From Candidatus Omnitrophota bacterium (GTDB lineage: Bacteria > Hinthialibacterota > Hinthialibacteria > OLB16), in the NCBI GenBank assembly GCA_020632575.1, contig JACKFH010000001.1:391402-455401 (forward strand): a stretch of DNA of 64,000 nucleotides, given 5' to 3'. Within the stretch, counting starts at the first letter, position 1. Every line of letters begins with the position of its first letter. The position numbers were made by a program, and so were the translations under genes. Under the pieces are notes generated by a model, which saw only the letters and a list, made by a program, of their open reading frames with translations, made no database searches and was not told the origin of the DNA. Shown piece by piece: positions 43,853 to 52,932 of the stretch.

Positions 43853-44785
43853 ATGAAATCAATCTGGTTATTGATGGTCGGGACATGGATTTGTTCCGTT
43901 GCGACAAGTGGAGCGGATGCAGAGGAAGTTCGGCAACTGATTTCTAGAGACGGTCAGGCGATTTCCTATCGTCTTTTTCCCGTCGAGAGCGCGAAGGGCG
44001 TCTTCCTCTTCATTCATGGCATCCAGAGCCATAGTGGGTGGTATGTCGAATCCTGTGGTCAACTCGCCGAGTCGGGTTTCCAGGTCTATTTCCCCGATCG
44101 AAGAGGATCGGGCCTTCATGAGGACCAAAGAGGCCATATCGAGGATTTCCACACCCTCCTCGATGACATTTCGGCGTTCCTGGATCTCATCCACACGGAA
44201 AACCCCGGGGTCCCCGTCTATCTGATGGGTGTCTCGTGGGGCGGGAAACTTGCCCTGCTATACGAGGCGACTCATCCCGGAGAGGCGGACGGACTCATCC
44301 TCAGCACCCCCGGAATCGTCGCCAAAGCCGACCTGAGTTTTTCGGACAAATTGAGGGTCGCCAGGATTTCGCTAGCGGGCGAGGCCACCGCCGAGGTTGA
44401 ATACGCCCCGATACCCCTTAATGACCCCGGACTTTTCACCGACGATCCGGAATGGCGGGACTGGATCTCCGAGGACCCCTCAACCCTCCACAACGCCTCT
44501 CTCCAGTTCTACCGGGAAAGCATTCAGATAGATGCCGAACTGCGAAAAGGACCGATCGACTCCAAAGTCCCAATCCTCGTCCAACTCGCTGGCAGGGATG
44601 AGATCATCGATAACGAGGGTCTTCGAAATTACTTTGAGAAATTCCTGACTCCCGAATGTCGAAGCCGCCTAAAGATTTTAGAATACCCAAAGGCTCGCCA
44701 CACACTCGAATTCGAACCGAATTCCAAAGAAATCATCGGGGATTTGCTCACCTGGGTCGCCTCCATCGCTCCAAAATCCGACTAG
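43853..44785 (+). CDS. Exported alpha/beta hydrolase (monoacylglycerol lipase-like)
   Basis: 310 residues with a signal peptide (1-23). GVFLFIHGIQSHSGWYVES gives the oxyanion region, DRRGSGLHEDQRGH is a lysophospholipase motif, GVSWGGKLAL holds the nucleophile serine, GRDEIIDNEG the aspartate and KARHTLEFE the histidine. The family (Hydrolase_4) includes monoacylglycerol lipases and lysophospholipases. Extracytoplasmic location follows from the signal peptide. It probably shares a transcript with the secreted protein before it. Confidence 0.88.
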   Translation: MKSIWLLMVGTWICSVATSGADAEEVRQLISRDGQAISYRLFPVESAKGVFLFIHGIQSHSGWYVESCGQLAESGFQVYFPDRRGSGLHEDQRGHIEDFHTLLDDISAFLDLIHTENPGVPVYLMGVSWGGKLALLYEATHPGEADGLILSTPGIVAKADLSFSDKLRVARISLAGEATAEVEYAPIPLNDPGLFTDDPEWRDWISEDPSTLHNASLQFYRESIQIDAELRKGPIDSKVPILVQLAGRDEIIDNEGLRNYFEKFLTPECRSRLKILEYPKARHTLEFEPNSKEIIGDLLTWVASIAPKSD

Positions 44786-44823
44786 ATAGCCAATGAGAAG
44801 GGGAAAAAAGTTGGAAATAAAAC

Positions 44824-44852
44824 TTGCTTTTCAGTACCAATTTTATTATATT
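44824..44852 (+). promoter_or_regulatory. Candidate promoter of the Rrf2 gene
   Basis: TTGCTT at 44824-44829 and TATATT at 44847-44852, spacer 17, in an AT-rich patch unlike the surroundings and about 120 bases before the ATG. An autoregulatory Rrf2 site could lie in the following GAGATGGAGGCGGACTCGGC, but no clear palindrome is seen. Confidence 0.45.
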
Positions 44853-44975
44853 ATGTGGGCCTGAGATGGAGGCGGACTCGGCGTAACCGAATTCGCCTTC
44901 GAGTTTTCTCATCCGGAGAACCGGGGAATGGGAAAAAGTTCGGAATTTTGTTTCGATGAGAGATAGGAGAGCCCC

Positions 44976-45470
44976 ATGCCGTTGCTCTATGCCAAACCCA
45001 CGGAGCATGCCATCCGTGCGTTAATCCTTCTCGCGATCCAGGAGGACCCTAAGCCAATGACCGTCCAAGAGATCGCCGAAACCGAGGACATCTCAAGCCA
45101 CCATTTGGCGAAGGTGATGAAGGTGTTGGCCCAAAACCGCGTCATCAAGTCATCCCGAGGACCTGGAGGCGGGTATATTCTCCTGAAGGACCCGGATCAA
45201 ATCACGGTCTGGGACCTAATGGGATACTTCGAGGATCAGTCGGGTTTCAAGGAATGCGCTCTTGGGTGGACCGAATGCCAGGATGAAGATCCGTGTCCCT
45301 TCCATGATCGGTGGGGAACTCTCCGCGAATCCAACCAGCGGTTCCTCCAGAATGTGACTATCGAGGGGCTGGCGGTGGCGGCGATGAACAAGAAACTGAA
45401 GTTCCCCGCCTCCTTTAAAGAAATTGCGAATTACTCCAACAAGGAATATGGGGACTCGGCAAACCCATAG
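44976..45470 (+). CDS. Rrf2-family (IscR/NsrR-like) iron-sulfur regulator
   Basis: 164 residues, GGAGAGCCCC before the ATG. Residues 5-85 are the Rrf2 winged helix (YAKPTEHAIRALILLA, VQEIAETEDISSHHLAKVMKVLAQNRVIKSSRGPGGGYIL). Cys94, Cys101 and Cys107 form the cluster-binding set, with the last part ECQDEDPCPFHDRW. Rrf2 regulators sense iron-sulfur status, nitric oxide or redox through a [2Fe-2S] or [4Fe-4S] cluster. The C-terminal extension of about 30 residues is ordinary for the family. Confidence 0.93.
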   Translation: MPLLYAKPTEHAIRALILLAIQEDPKPMTVQEIAETEDISSHHLAKVMKVLAQNRVIKSSRGPGGGYILLKDPDQITVWDLMGYFEDQSGFKECALGWTECQDEDPCPFHDRWGTLRESNQRFLQNVTIEGLAVAAMNKKLKFPASFKEIANYSNKEYGDSANP

Positions 45471-45496
45471 GAATCTCTGAACCCTAAACGCAACCA

Positions 45497-46363
45497 ATGA
45501 TCTCGAATAGCGAATCTCTTTATGATGCGCGGCCCGTCGCATCCGTCGGGGAAGTGGGTCTCACCACGGATTCCGAGGGGCGACGAAAAGTCTCCGGTCT
45601 CCTTCAATCGGCGGTCTTCGGGCCGGTCGATTCGAGAAGATTCGGGAGATCCCTTGGGGTTAATCCCCTTCCTCCGGGGATGAAGATCTGTTCTTTCGAT
45701 TGCCCCTATTGCGAATGCGGCCCCACATCCCGGGGCATTGTCCAATCCCTTGATAGGGCCCCTCTCGCTTGGCCTCGGGTGGAGGATATCCTGCAGTGCG
45801 TTCTCGAGGCAATCGAATCCGAAATGGAATTGGGCCGTCGAGTCGACGCCATCACCCTAGCCGGCAACGGCGAACCAACGCTTCATCCGGAGTTCCATTC
45901 GCTCATGAAAGGCCTTTCGGGTCTTCGCCGGGTTCAAAACCCCGCGCCAAAACTGATCGTACTCACCAACGGATCCACTCTCGGAAGGGCTCCCGTCCGG
46001 TTCGCGCTCGAGTTGGCCGATGAAGCCTGTTTCAAACTCGACGCGGGGACCTTCCGTTTGCAGAAATGCATGAATCGACCAATCCTCAATTTCGAATTGG
46101 AAGATTATGTCGAGGAAATCGCCCACTTTCCCGATCCCATCGTCCAATCGCTTTTTGTCCGGGGGCGGATCGATAACACCACAAAGGAAGAAGTAGACAG
46201 TTGGATCGAACGCCTGGAAATCGTCTCGCCGAGGCGAGTCGATATCTACAGTCTGGATCGCCTCTCCCCCGATTCGACACTCACCCGAGTCCATTTGAAA
46301 ACCTTGAATGACATAGCCGGCCGTGTCCGCGATGAGGTCGGCGTTCACACGGTTGTTTACTGA
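45497..46363 (+). CDS. Radical SAM protein, COG0731 type
   Basis: 288 residues. VFGPVDSRRFGRSLGVNPLPPGMKICSFDCPYCECG is the typical opening of the family, with the cluster cysteines 65, 69 and 72 (C-x3-C-x2-C). LAGNGEPTLHPEF is the SAM-contact GGE-like motif and VLTNGSTL the later strand. The family is related to Tyw1 without its flavodoxin part; bacterial members have no proven substrate. No strong ribosome site precedes ATG 45497, so the true start could be a few codons downstream. It is convergent with the isomerase-like gene. Confidence 0.85.
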   Translation: MISNSESLYDARPVASVGEVGLTTDSEGRRKVSGLLQSAVFGPVDSRRFGRSLGVNPLPPGMKICSFDCPYCECGPTSRGIVQSLDRAPLAWPRVEDILQCVLEAIESEMELGRRVDAITLAGNGEPTLHPEFHSLMKGLSGLRRVQNPAPKLIVLTNGSTLGRAPVRFALELADEACFKLDAGTFRLQKCMNRPILNFELEDYVEEIAHFPDPIVQSLFVRGRIDNTTKEEVDSWIERLEIVSPRRVDIYSLDRLSPDSTLTRVHLKTLNDIAGRVRDEVGVHTVVY

Positions 46364-46375
46364 ACCCCTGATTTT

Positions 46376-47317
46376 TCAATCGGCGAGAAAATCTTCGATA
46401 CAGCCATAGCCCTTCCGGCACGCCTCATAGGGGTCGGGAACTTGCCATTCGTCCATCATGATCCATCCATTGAAGCCGCCCATGGCAAGAGTCTTTAGCG
46501 AGGCCTCGACATCGATATGGCCATCCCCGCACGGAAGATGTTTCGAGGTCTCCCCATCTCTCAATGTTCCGTCCGTATCGGTGAAATGAACATAACCGAT
46601 GTTCTCCACACCAACGCGTTGGAGCATTTCATGAGGTTTCCCCTTCGACCCGTTCATCAAATCGAAATGGCTGGGATCATAAATCGTCTTGAAGTGAGGA
46701 TGGTTCACTCCTTCGAGAATCCGTTTCAGATGCTCCTCGGTGTTGAACACAAAGGGAGGCTCGATTTCGAAGGCGGCGATCAGGTCCAGACTCTCGGCAA
46801 TATCTCCCACGCTTCGGAACGATTCAATGAGATGCTCGATCGCTTGATCGAAACTCTGTCCACGCAATCCGCCACCCGGCCAAGTTCCGATGCAATCGCA
46901 GCCGAGAATTTTTGCGAGACGCGCTTGGTCCGCGAACTCCTCGAGCCACTTCTTTCGAACCTCGGAATCCGGATCGAACGCTCCACCCGACCCCGTCTGG
47001 ATGGAGAAGATCTGGAGTCCATAACGATCATAAAGATTTTTCAGAGAGTCGATTTTGTCCGTTTCGTCGGAACGCGGGTAATTTCCGCTTGGCCACCCCT
47101 GGACAAGTTCCACTCCTTCGAAACCTTGATTCGAGGCGAATTCCAGGATCTCTTCGATGGGAAAAGTTTTACTGTATTTCGAGGAAGAGGAGGCGAACCC
47201 ATTCAGGCCGATCGCAAGGTTCCAATCCAGTTGGGCCGACCACGCGTTTTCAGCCGTGGTTAATAAAGCCCCGCTCAAACTCGCCGCCAACCATTTTAAA
47301 TGCTCGCGCCTATTCAT
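46376..47317 (-). CDS. Exported sugar isomerase/epimerase-like TIM-barrel protein
   Basis: 313 residues. NRREHLKWLAASLSGALL is a Tat-type signal (RR-x-x-LK). The mature part is a xylose isomerase-like / AP endonuclease 2 barrel: ILEFASNQGFEGVELVQGW, LGCDCIGTWPGGG, AAFEIEPPFVFNTEEHLKRI, TIYDPSHFDL, YVHFTDTDG and HLPCGDGHIDVEA supply the Glu, His and Asp metal ligands. Related exported proteins are common in bacteria with large glycan-degrading secretomes. Substrate unknown. It follows pilT by 42 bases. Confidence 0.85.
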   Translation of the reverse strand: MNRREHLKWLAASLSGALLTTAENAWSAQLDWNLAIGLNGFASSSSKYSKTFPIEEILEFASNQGFEGVELVQGWPSGNYPRSDETDKIDSLKNLYDRYGLQIFSIQTGSGGAFDPDSEVRKKWLEEFADQARLAKILGCDCIGTWPGGGLRGQSFDQAIEHLIESFRSVGDIAESLDLIAAFEIEPPFVFNTEEHLKRILEGVNHPHFKTIYDPSHFDLMNGSKGKPHEMLQRVGVENIGYVHFTDTDGTLRDGETSKHLPCGDGHIDVEASLKTLAMGGFNGWIMMDEWQVPDPYEACRKGYGCIEDFLAD

Positions 47318-47359
47318 CGATCGAATGAGAAACCTGGGCGCTCCGAAATCAATTCCGGA

Positions 47360-48469
47360 TCAACCGATAATCGAGGTCGAGTCGCCGCCGGACTCGCCGC
47401 CCAGCATCATCCTTCGCAGCGCCGCCGGGTTCGAGGAGGCGGACATGGCGATTTCTTCGCTGATATTTCCCGCGTTGATGTGGTCGAGAAGCGCCTGGTT
47501 GAAGGTCTGCATTCCGCCTTCCCGGTTCTGGATTGCTTGGTTAAGCGCTGTCAGTCGATTCTCCGCGATCAACTTTTTCACAGTGGCGGTTCCCACCATG
47601 ATTTCGAGGGCCGGAACCAACCCTCCTCCCAACTTGGGGAGGAGTCGCTGACTGATCACACCCTTTAAGTTTTCCGAGAGCAGAGAGCGAATGATATTTT
47701 GTTCAATCGGATTGAAGAAGCCGAGAATACGCTCCACTGAGGTCGACGCCTGAGTCGTATGAAGGGTGCTAAACACTAAGTGACCGGTCTCCGCCGCGGA
47801 GATGGCGGTTCGAATCGTTTCCACGTCACGCATCTCACCGACCAGAATGACATCGGGGTCCTCGCGAAGCGAAGCGCGCAGAGCGTTTACGAAGCTCTTG
47901 GTGTCATATCCAACCTCGCGCTGACTCACGAGGCCAATTGAATCCTTGTGGATAAACTCAATCGGATCCTCAATCGTAATGATGTGGTCGGGCCGAGTAT
48001 TGTTGATGTGCCCCAACATAGTCGCCAATGTGGTCGACTTTCCAGATCCGGTGATGCCTGTCACCAGGATTAGACCGCGGCGCTGTTGGGTGAGGTCTCG
48101 AATAACCGGAGGCAGGTTGAGTTTTTCGAAGTCGAGGATATCCGCTCGGTTGAGTCGGAACGCGATCGCGACAGTGCCAAGGTGCCAGTAGGCATTTACA
48201 CGGAAACGGCATTCGCGGTTGAGCGCGTACGCGAAATCGAGCTCCTTATCCTTGACGAAGTCATGCCATTGGCTTTCGTCAGTGATGGACCGGAGGATGA
48301 ATTCACAATCCTCCGGGGATAGGACTCGGTCGCTGACATTAGTCAACTCCCCGTTGATCCGGTATTTGGCGGGAACTCCCGCGCGAATATGGAGGTCGGT
48401 CGCCTTGGTTGTGACGCAATCTTCGAGTAATTTTACATGACTGATTTCTTCTTGAACTGCTGTGGTCAT
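47360..48469 (-). CDS. pilT: Type IV pilus retraction ATPase PilT/PilU
   Basis: 369 residues. Walker A is GITGSGKSTTLATMLGHIN, the Asp box is HIITIEDPIEFIHKD, Walker B is ILVGEMRDVETIRTA and the His box is TGHLVFSTLHT. LRQ-like LLPKLGGGLVPALEIMVGTATVKKLI and the C-terminal NREGGMQTFNQAL are PilT features. The hexameric ATPase drives pilus retraction for twitching motility and DNA uptake. No other pil genes are in the window. The C-terminus SNPAALRRMMLGG is ordinary. Confidence 0.95.
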   Translation of the reverse strand: MTTAVQEEISHVKLLEDCVTTKATDLHIRAGVPAKYRINGELTNVSDRVLSPEDCEFILRSITDESQWHDFVKDKELDFAYALNRECRFRVNAYWHLGTVAIAFRLNRADILDFEKLNLPPVIRDLTQQRRGLILVTGITGSGKSTTLATMLGHINNTRPDHIITIEDPIEFIHKDSIGLVSQREVGYDTKSFVNALRASLREDPDVILVGEMRDVETIRTAISAAETGHLVFSTLHTTQASTSVERILGFFNPIEQNIIRSLLSENLKGVISQRLLPKLGGGLVPALEIMVGTATVKKLIAENRLTALNQAIQNREGGMQTFNQALLDHINAGNISEEIAMSASSNPAALRRMMLGGESGGDSTSIIG

Positions 48470-48520
48470 TGGACTTCCTTCACTCTTAGAACTTCCGACC
48501 CGGCGGGTCCTTCGGGATTC

Positions 48521-50005
48521 TCATTCCGAATCCACTTCTTGGAGTGTCAGGGTTTGGACATTGCCCTCCGCCTCCTCGAGAAGCGGTTTCACTTCGGAAT
48601 TTCCCAACACCAAAAGAGACATTTTATCAGGATGGATGTATTTCGTCCCAACCTTTTCGAGGTCTTCACGGGTCACTTTCGCGAGATTTTCTCGGTATGT
48701 CTCCAGATAATTGTCCGGCAACCCGTAAAATTCAAGGTCTGCGTAAGCCTGCACCACCGCCTGCGGCGTTTCGAAGTTGAAAACGAAGTCGTTCAACTTG
48801 GATTCCTTGGCGAGTTCGATCTCCTCATCGGTCAGGCTTCCCGGTTGAATCGCCTTGGATATCACCTCTTTGGCCAGTTCCGTGGCCTCCATGGTGTTCT
48901 TCGACTGAGTCTGAAGGATGGTGACAAACTGCCCTTGCAGGAGCGGCTCGTCAAAGATCGAGGCCACCATGTAGGCGTATCCCCCCCTCGTTCTCACCTC
49001 ATTCACTAGGCGTGAGGAAAACCCGCCGCCCCCGATGACGAAGTTGAGCACATCCAGAGGGATTGCGTCGGGGTTGTCTTTCCGGATTCCCAGGTGACCG
49101 AACCGGATCGTCGATTGATTCAAGTCTTTTTCGATAAAGAAGGTCTCCCCGACCGAAACTTGATCTCCCACTTGGGGCTCCGGGATTTCTCCCTCGAACT
49201 TCGGCCAATCCCCAAAGAGTTTTTCCAAAGTCTCCATGAGCCAATCCGGTTCGAAATCTCCGGAGATGGCGAGAATGATCCGGTTGGGGTGGTAGGTTTC
49301 CTCATGCCAGCGGACGAGATCCTCTCGAGTGAAGGAGGCCAAGGACTCCTGGGTTCCATCCGGATTTCTGCCGTAGGGATGATCTCCGTAGAGCATCTCG
49401 CGAAACTCGTTCCGGGTGATTTCCATCGGGTCGTCGAGTTGGCGACGGAGTTTTTCGGAGACCTCCCCCTTCCTTTGGTCGATCTTGTCCTGAGGGAAGG
49501 CGGGGTGTCGAAGGATATCCGCGAAATACTCGAAACCCATCTCCTTGTCCTTGCTGAGGACTCGGAGTGAGACACTCGCGTAGTCTCGCGTGGATCCCGA
49601 TTCGAGGGAGGTCCCAACGAATTCGAGTTGATCGTTCATCTCATCGGCCGAGACCGATTCGCTTCCGCCCAATCGCAATAGACTCGCGGTGAGACTCGCC
49701 AACCCGACCTCCTCCGGCTTTTCGTGGATCGACCCCGCCTTGATCCGAGCGTAAGCCCTCACCTGAGGGATCGAGGAGTCGGGGAGCATGTACACCACCA
49801 TTCCATTGGGCAACTCCCGTCTCTCCGGTTTGGGAGGATGAAACTCCTGTGCGGGAAACTCGAGTTCGGAAGGACGCTCGACCCGAGTCCACTCTTGGGC
49901 GACCGACCAAGGAATCGAAACGATCAAGATCAAAAGGGAAGAGATCCCCGCTAGCACCAGCCGGTTCGGTCCAGACTTTACTGAACTGTCCAAATTAAGA
50001 AGCAT
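48521..50005 (-). CDS. M16-family protein lacking the zinc motif (partner subunit)
   Basis: 494 residues from ATG 50005, which lies inside the last codons of the preceding M16 gene (11-base overlap) with GGGTGAAG before it. Signal peptide, then two M16 repeats (LPNGMVVYMLPDSSIPQVRAYARIKAGS; YHPNRIILAISGDFEPD; RFGHLGIRKDNPDAIPLDVLNFVIGGGGFSSRL). Where active M16 enzymes have HxxEH it reads EEVGLASLTASLL, so it cannot bind zinc there. The glycine-rich loop GGGGFSSRL is retained. It most likely forms a heterodimer with the active subunit encoded just upstream, like processing peptidase pairs. Confidence 0.92.
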   Translation of the reverse strand: MLLNLDSSVKSGPNRLVLAGISSLLILIVSIPWSVAQEWTRVERPSELEFPAQEFHPPKPERRELPNGMVVYMLPDSSIPQVRAYARIKAGSIHEKPEEVGLASLTASLLRLGGSESVSADEMNDQLEFVGTSLESGSTRDYASVSLRVLSKDKEMGFEYFADILRHPAFPQDKIDQRKGEVSEKLRRQLDDPMEITRNEFREMLYGDHPYGRNPDGTQESLASFTREDLVRWHEETYHPNRIILAISGDFEPDWLMETLEKLFGDWPKFEGEIPEPQVGDQVSVGETFFIEKDLNQSTIRFGHLGIRKDNPDAIPLDVLNFVIGGGGFSSRLVNEVRTRGGYAYMVASIFDEPLLQGQFVTILQTQSKNTMEATELAKEVISKAIQPGSLTDEEIELAKESKLNDFVFNFETPQAVVQAYADLEFYGLPDNYLETYRENLAKVTREDLEKVGTKYIHPDKMSLLVLGNSEVKPLLEEAEGNVQTLTLQEVDSE

Positions 50006-51521
50006 CTTCACCCCCCGTCGGCTCCAGAATCGCGACATTGAGGTGTTTGTCGATCAAGTACTTTTGGGCGACACGCTGTACATCTTCCGCGGTCACCTCT
50101 TGAATTTGTTCATCGATGTCGCCCAACAACCGCCAACCTCCCTTGCACTCATGTTCGGCCAGATCGCGCGCCAAGTTGTAATTCGACTCCAACTTCTGAA
50201 CGAACTCGGACTGCATCTTGTTCTTGATTCTCTGAAGCTCGCGTTCGTCGACCTTCTCGTCTCGAAGTTTCCCGACTTCCTCGCGAATAGTTTTTTCCAC
50301 CGTCTCAACCGGCACGCCCTTCAGCGGTTCGGCTCCGATAATGAAGGCGCCGGGATACTCGGATCGCATGTGATAACCCATCACGGAGGAGACCAACTGT
50401 TCCTGGTCGCGCATCCTTCGGTACAGGCGGGATGTGCGTCCCGAGGAGAGGATTCCCTCGAGAACATCCAGCGCGGGGAGATCCTTATCGTCGATCGCCA
50501 CGGTCGGCCAGCCGAGGTAGATGGAAGGATTCGCGTCGAACAACAACTTCGCGCGACGTTCGCCCATCTGTTCGGGTTCCCGTGTCACCACTGGAGGAGG
50601 AGTCGGCTGGCTGGGAATCGATCCAAAATACTTCTGAATCATTTCCTTGGCTTCATCCGTGTTGAAATCGCCCACCCAGACAATCACCGCGTTATTGGGC
50701 GCGTAGTAGCGTTTAAAGAATTCTTCCATCGTCTCCCGACGGTAGTTCTCGATGTCGGAGGGCCAGCCAATGGTCATCCAACTGTAGGGATGCGCATTGA
50801 AGATGGTCGAAATGAATAGCTCCCAGAGGGATCCGTCGGGATCGGTGTCGACACGCATCCGGCGCTCCTCATGAACGACCTCTTTCTCCGAATAGAACTC
50901 CCGAAAGACCGGATTGGCGATTCGGTCGGATTCCATCCAACACCATAGTTCGAGTTTGTTCGCGGGCAACTTGCAGATGTAGTTGGTGTAATCGTCGCTC
51001 GTGTAGGCATTGAGGCCGGTCCCTCCCTGTTTCTTGTACAGACTGACCAGCTCCTCGCTCACAATGTACTTGCGCTGTTCCTCTTGAAGGTCCGCGATCT
51101 CTTTCGACCATTGATCGATCAGGTTTTGATCGGCATCTTCCCCCTTCAACTTTTCGTCCAGGAGACGATTCGCGAGTTCGTCGATCTTCTCCATGATCGG
51201 AACCTCGGCCTCGTAGTTGTTGGTTCCGATCGTCTTCGTTCCCTTGAACATCATGTGCTCGAGCATGTGGGCGGAACCCGTCACACCCGGGCGTTCGTTA
51301 TTCGATCCCACTCTGAAAGCGATTTGGCAGGCGACGGTGGGGGAATGATGTCGTTCGAGGAGGAGGACAGTGAGTCCGTTGTCGAGTTTGTATTCCACAA
51401 CGGGAAGGGAAAGATCTTCATTTGAGAACGCCGCCATGGGCGTGGTGAATAGGGGCAAACAAATGGCAAGGATCGATCCCAGCCAAGCGCCAGCCCCAAT
51501 TGATGGGCGCTTCGATGTCAT
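49995..51521 (-). CDS. Exported M16 zinc peptidase, active subunit
   Basis: 508 residues with a signal peptide (to about residue 32). HMLEH at 85-89 is the inverted zinc motif H-x-x-E-H, and KEVVHEERRMRVD supplies the third ligand and neighbouring residues. A charged helical insert (about residues 97-165) separates the two, longer than in most M16 enzymes. RLYRRMRDQEQLV and the second repeat follow. It should degrade peptides in the periplasm together with the inactive partner. Its ATG overlaps the STAS stop as ATGA, so STAS-M16-M16 is one translationally coupled unit. Confidence 0.93.
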   Translation of the reverse strand: MTSKRPSIGAGAWLGSILAICLPLFTTPMAAFSNEDLSLPVVEYKLDNGLTVLLLERHHSPTVACQIAFRVGSNNERPGVTGSAHMLEHMMFKGTKTIGTNNYEAEVPIMEKIDELANRLLDEKLKGEDADQNLIDQWSKEIADLQEEQRKYIVSEELVSLYKKQGGTGLNAYTSDDYTNYICKLPANKLELWCWMESDRIANPVFREFYSEKEVVHEERRMRVDTDPDGSLWELFISTIFNAHPYSWMTIGWPSDIENYRRETMEEFFKRYYAPNNAVIVWVGDFNTDEAKEMIQKYFGSIPSQPTPPPVVTREPEQMGERRAKLLFDANPSIYLGWPTVAIDDKDLPALDVLEGILSSGRTSRLYRRMRDQEQLVSSVMGYHMRSEYPGAFIIGAEPLKGVPVETVEKTIREEVGKLRDEKVDERELQRIKNKMQSEFVQKLESNYNLARDLAEHECKGGWRLLGDIDEQIQEVTAEDVQRVAQKYLIDKHLNVAILEPTGGEDAS

Positions 51522-51898
51522 ACAGGCTCCTTATCTTTCACCGGACCGAAACTCTTCTTGGCCGTTTCGAGGTCCGTGAACATTTCGAAGACTCGATTAA
51601 GAAGGGTCAGTTCGAAAAGCGCGGCGAACTTGGCGTCCACTCGTATCAACACCATCCGTCCATTCCTGGTCCGGATTTCTCGCAGAGCGGAGATAAAAAA
51701 ACCGATCCCTTGGCTGTCGAGGGCGTTCAATCCCTCGAAATCGAAGATGAAATAATGGTGTCCCTCGTGAAGCAGTTTTCCCAACTTCTTCTTGAGGTCT
51801 CCGATGTTGTCTTGACGTAACGCTCCATTGACTTCCCAAATAACGATTCCATCTTCCACCCGGGATTCCTGATCGAACTTTGAATTCTCGCTTGACAT
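51518..51898 (-). CDS. STAS-domain anti-anti-sigma-like protein
   Basis: 126 residues, GGGAGGTAGGGCC before the ATG. EDGIVIWEVNGALRQDNIGDLKKKL and FDFEGLNALDSQGIGFFISALREIRTRNG give the STAS fold, with Asp61-Ser62 at the usual phosphorylation site of SpoIIAA-type proteins. The longer C-terminus (MFTDLETAKKSFG) is normal. No anti-sigma kinase or sigma factor gene is adjacent; instead it is coupled to two M16 peptidase genes, and argB ends five bases upstream. Confidence 0.9.
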   Translation of the reverse strand: MSSENSKFDQESRVEDGIVIWEVNGALRQDNIGDLKKKLGKLLHEGHHYFIFDFEGLNALDSQGIGFFISALREIRTRNGRMVLIRVDAKFAALFELTLLNRVFEMFTDLETAKKSFGPVKDKEPV

Positions 51899-51902
51899 GG
51901 CC

Positions 51903-52799
51903 CTACCTCCCTTTAATCAATGTTCCGATTCCTTCCTTCGAGAAGATTTCAAGCAGAGCGCTATGGGGAATCCGTCCGTCAATGATGTGACAGGTCCGGC
52001 ACCCATTCTCGAGCGCATCGAGACAAGCCAAAGTTTTTGGAATCATTCCACCCGCGATCACCCCCCTTTGGGTGAGTTCGGTCACCTCATCGAAATCGAT
52101 CTGAGAAATGAGGCTGGCCGAGTCTTTGGGGTCCCTTAGGATACCGGGAGTGTCGGTCATCAAGATAAGTTTTTCCGCCTTCAACGCCCCCGCCAACGCC
52201 CCCGCCACAGTGTCGGCGTTGATATTGTAGGTTTCTCCCTCCGATCCCACACCGAGGGGGGCGACCACGGGCACAAATCCCGCTTCATCCAAAGATGTCA
52301 GGACGCCTGGATTGATCTTTTTCACCTCGCCCACATATCCGATGTCCAACTTCTCGATGATCTCGCTGTCGTCTTTTCCGGGCCGGCTCGGTTGGTGTTT
52401 GACCGCTTCGACAAGGTTGCCGTCCTTCCCGGATATCCCCACCGCCAAACCTCCGGCGCGGTTGATCGCGGCCACAATTCCCTTGTTCAGGACTCCCGCC
52501 AGGACCATCTCGGTGATGTCCACTGTCTCACGGTCCGTGACCCGCAAGCCCTCGATGAATTCGGTGGTTTTCCCCACTTTCTTTAACATCTCGGTGATCA
52601 TCGGGCCGCCGCCATGAACCACAACGGGTTTGATTCCGACGGTTCTTAGGAGCACAATATCCTGGATGAAGGCGTCACGGGCCTCTTCCTGGACCATCGC
52701 GGCTCCGCCATACTTAATCACGAGGGTCTTGCCCCGGAACGCCTGCAGGTAGGGTAGAGCCTCGCTGAGGTTATTTACAAAAATCTTACGATCGTCCAT
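51903..52799 (-). CDS. argB: Acetylglutamate kinase
   Basis: 298 residues from ATG 52799. The longer reading from 52883 is rejected because MDDRKIF is the usual ArgB-type opening, though no strong ribosome site is visible. VIKYGGAAM, VVVHGGGPMITEML, RVTDRETVDITEMVLAG, GISGKDGNLVEA, YNINADTVAGALAGAL and GGMIPKTLACLDAL are all ArgB motifs. It phosphorylates N-acetylglutamate, the step before ArgC in arginine synthesis. The N-terminal helix suggests the arginine-sensitive hexameric form. Genes downstream on the same strand (STAS, M16 pair) are likely cotranscribed. Confidence 0.95.
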   Translation of the reverse strand: MDDRKIFVNNLSEALPYLQAFRGKTLVIKYGGAAMVQEEARDAFIQDIVLLRTVGIKPVVVHGGGPMITEMLKKVGKTTEFIEGLRVTDRETVDITEMVLAGVLNKGIVAAINRAGGLAVGISGKDGNLVEAVKHQPSRPGKDDSEIIEKLDIGYVGEVKKINPGVLTSLDEAGFVPVVAPLGVGSEGETYNINADTVAGALAGALKAEKLILMTDTPGILRDPKDSASLISQIDFDEVTELTQRGVIAGGMIPKTLACLDALENGCRTCHIIDGRIPHSALLEIFSKEGIGTLIKGR

Positions 52800-52932
52800 A
52801 GCGTGGTGAATGTAACAAATCCTTCGGGGAAAGGGTATGTCAACCTCTGAAGGCTGGCGAACGTGTTTCTGGAGCGGTTCCATCCGATCCGTTCCCGTTC
52901 AACCAATCAGGATTTCATAGTAAAAAAGGAAT

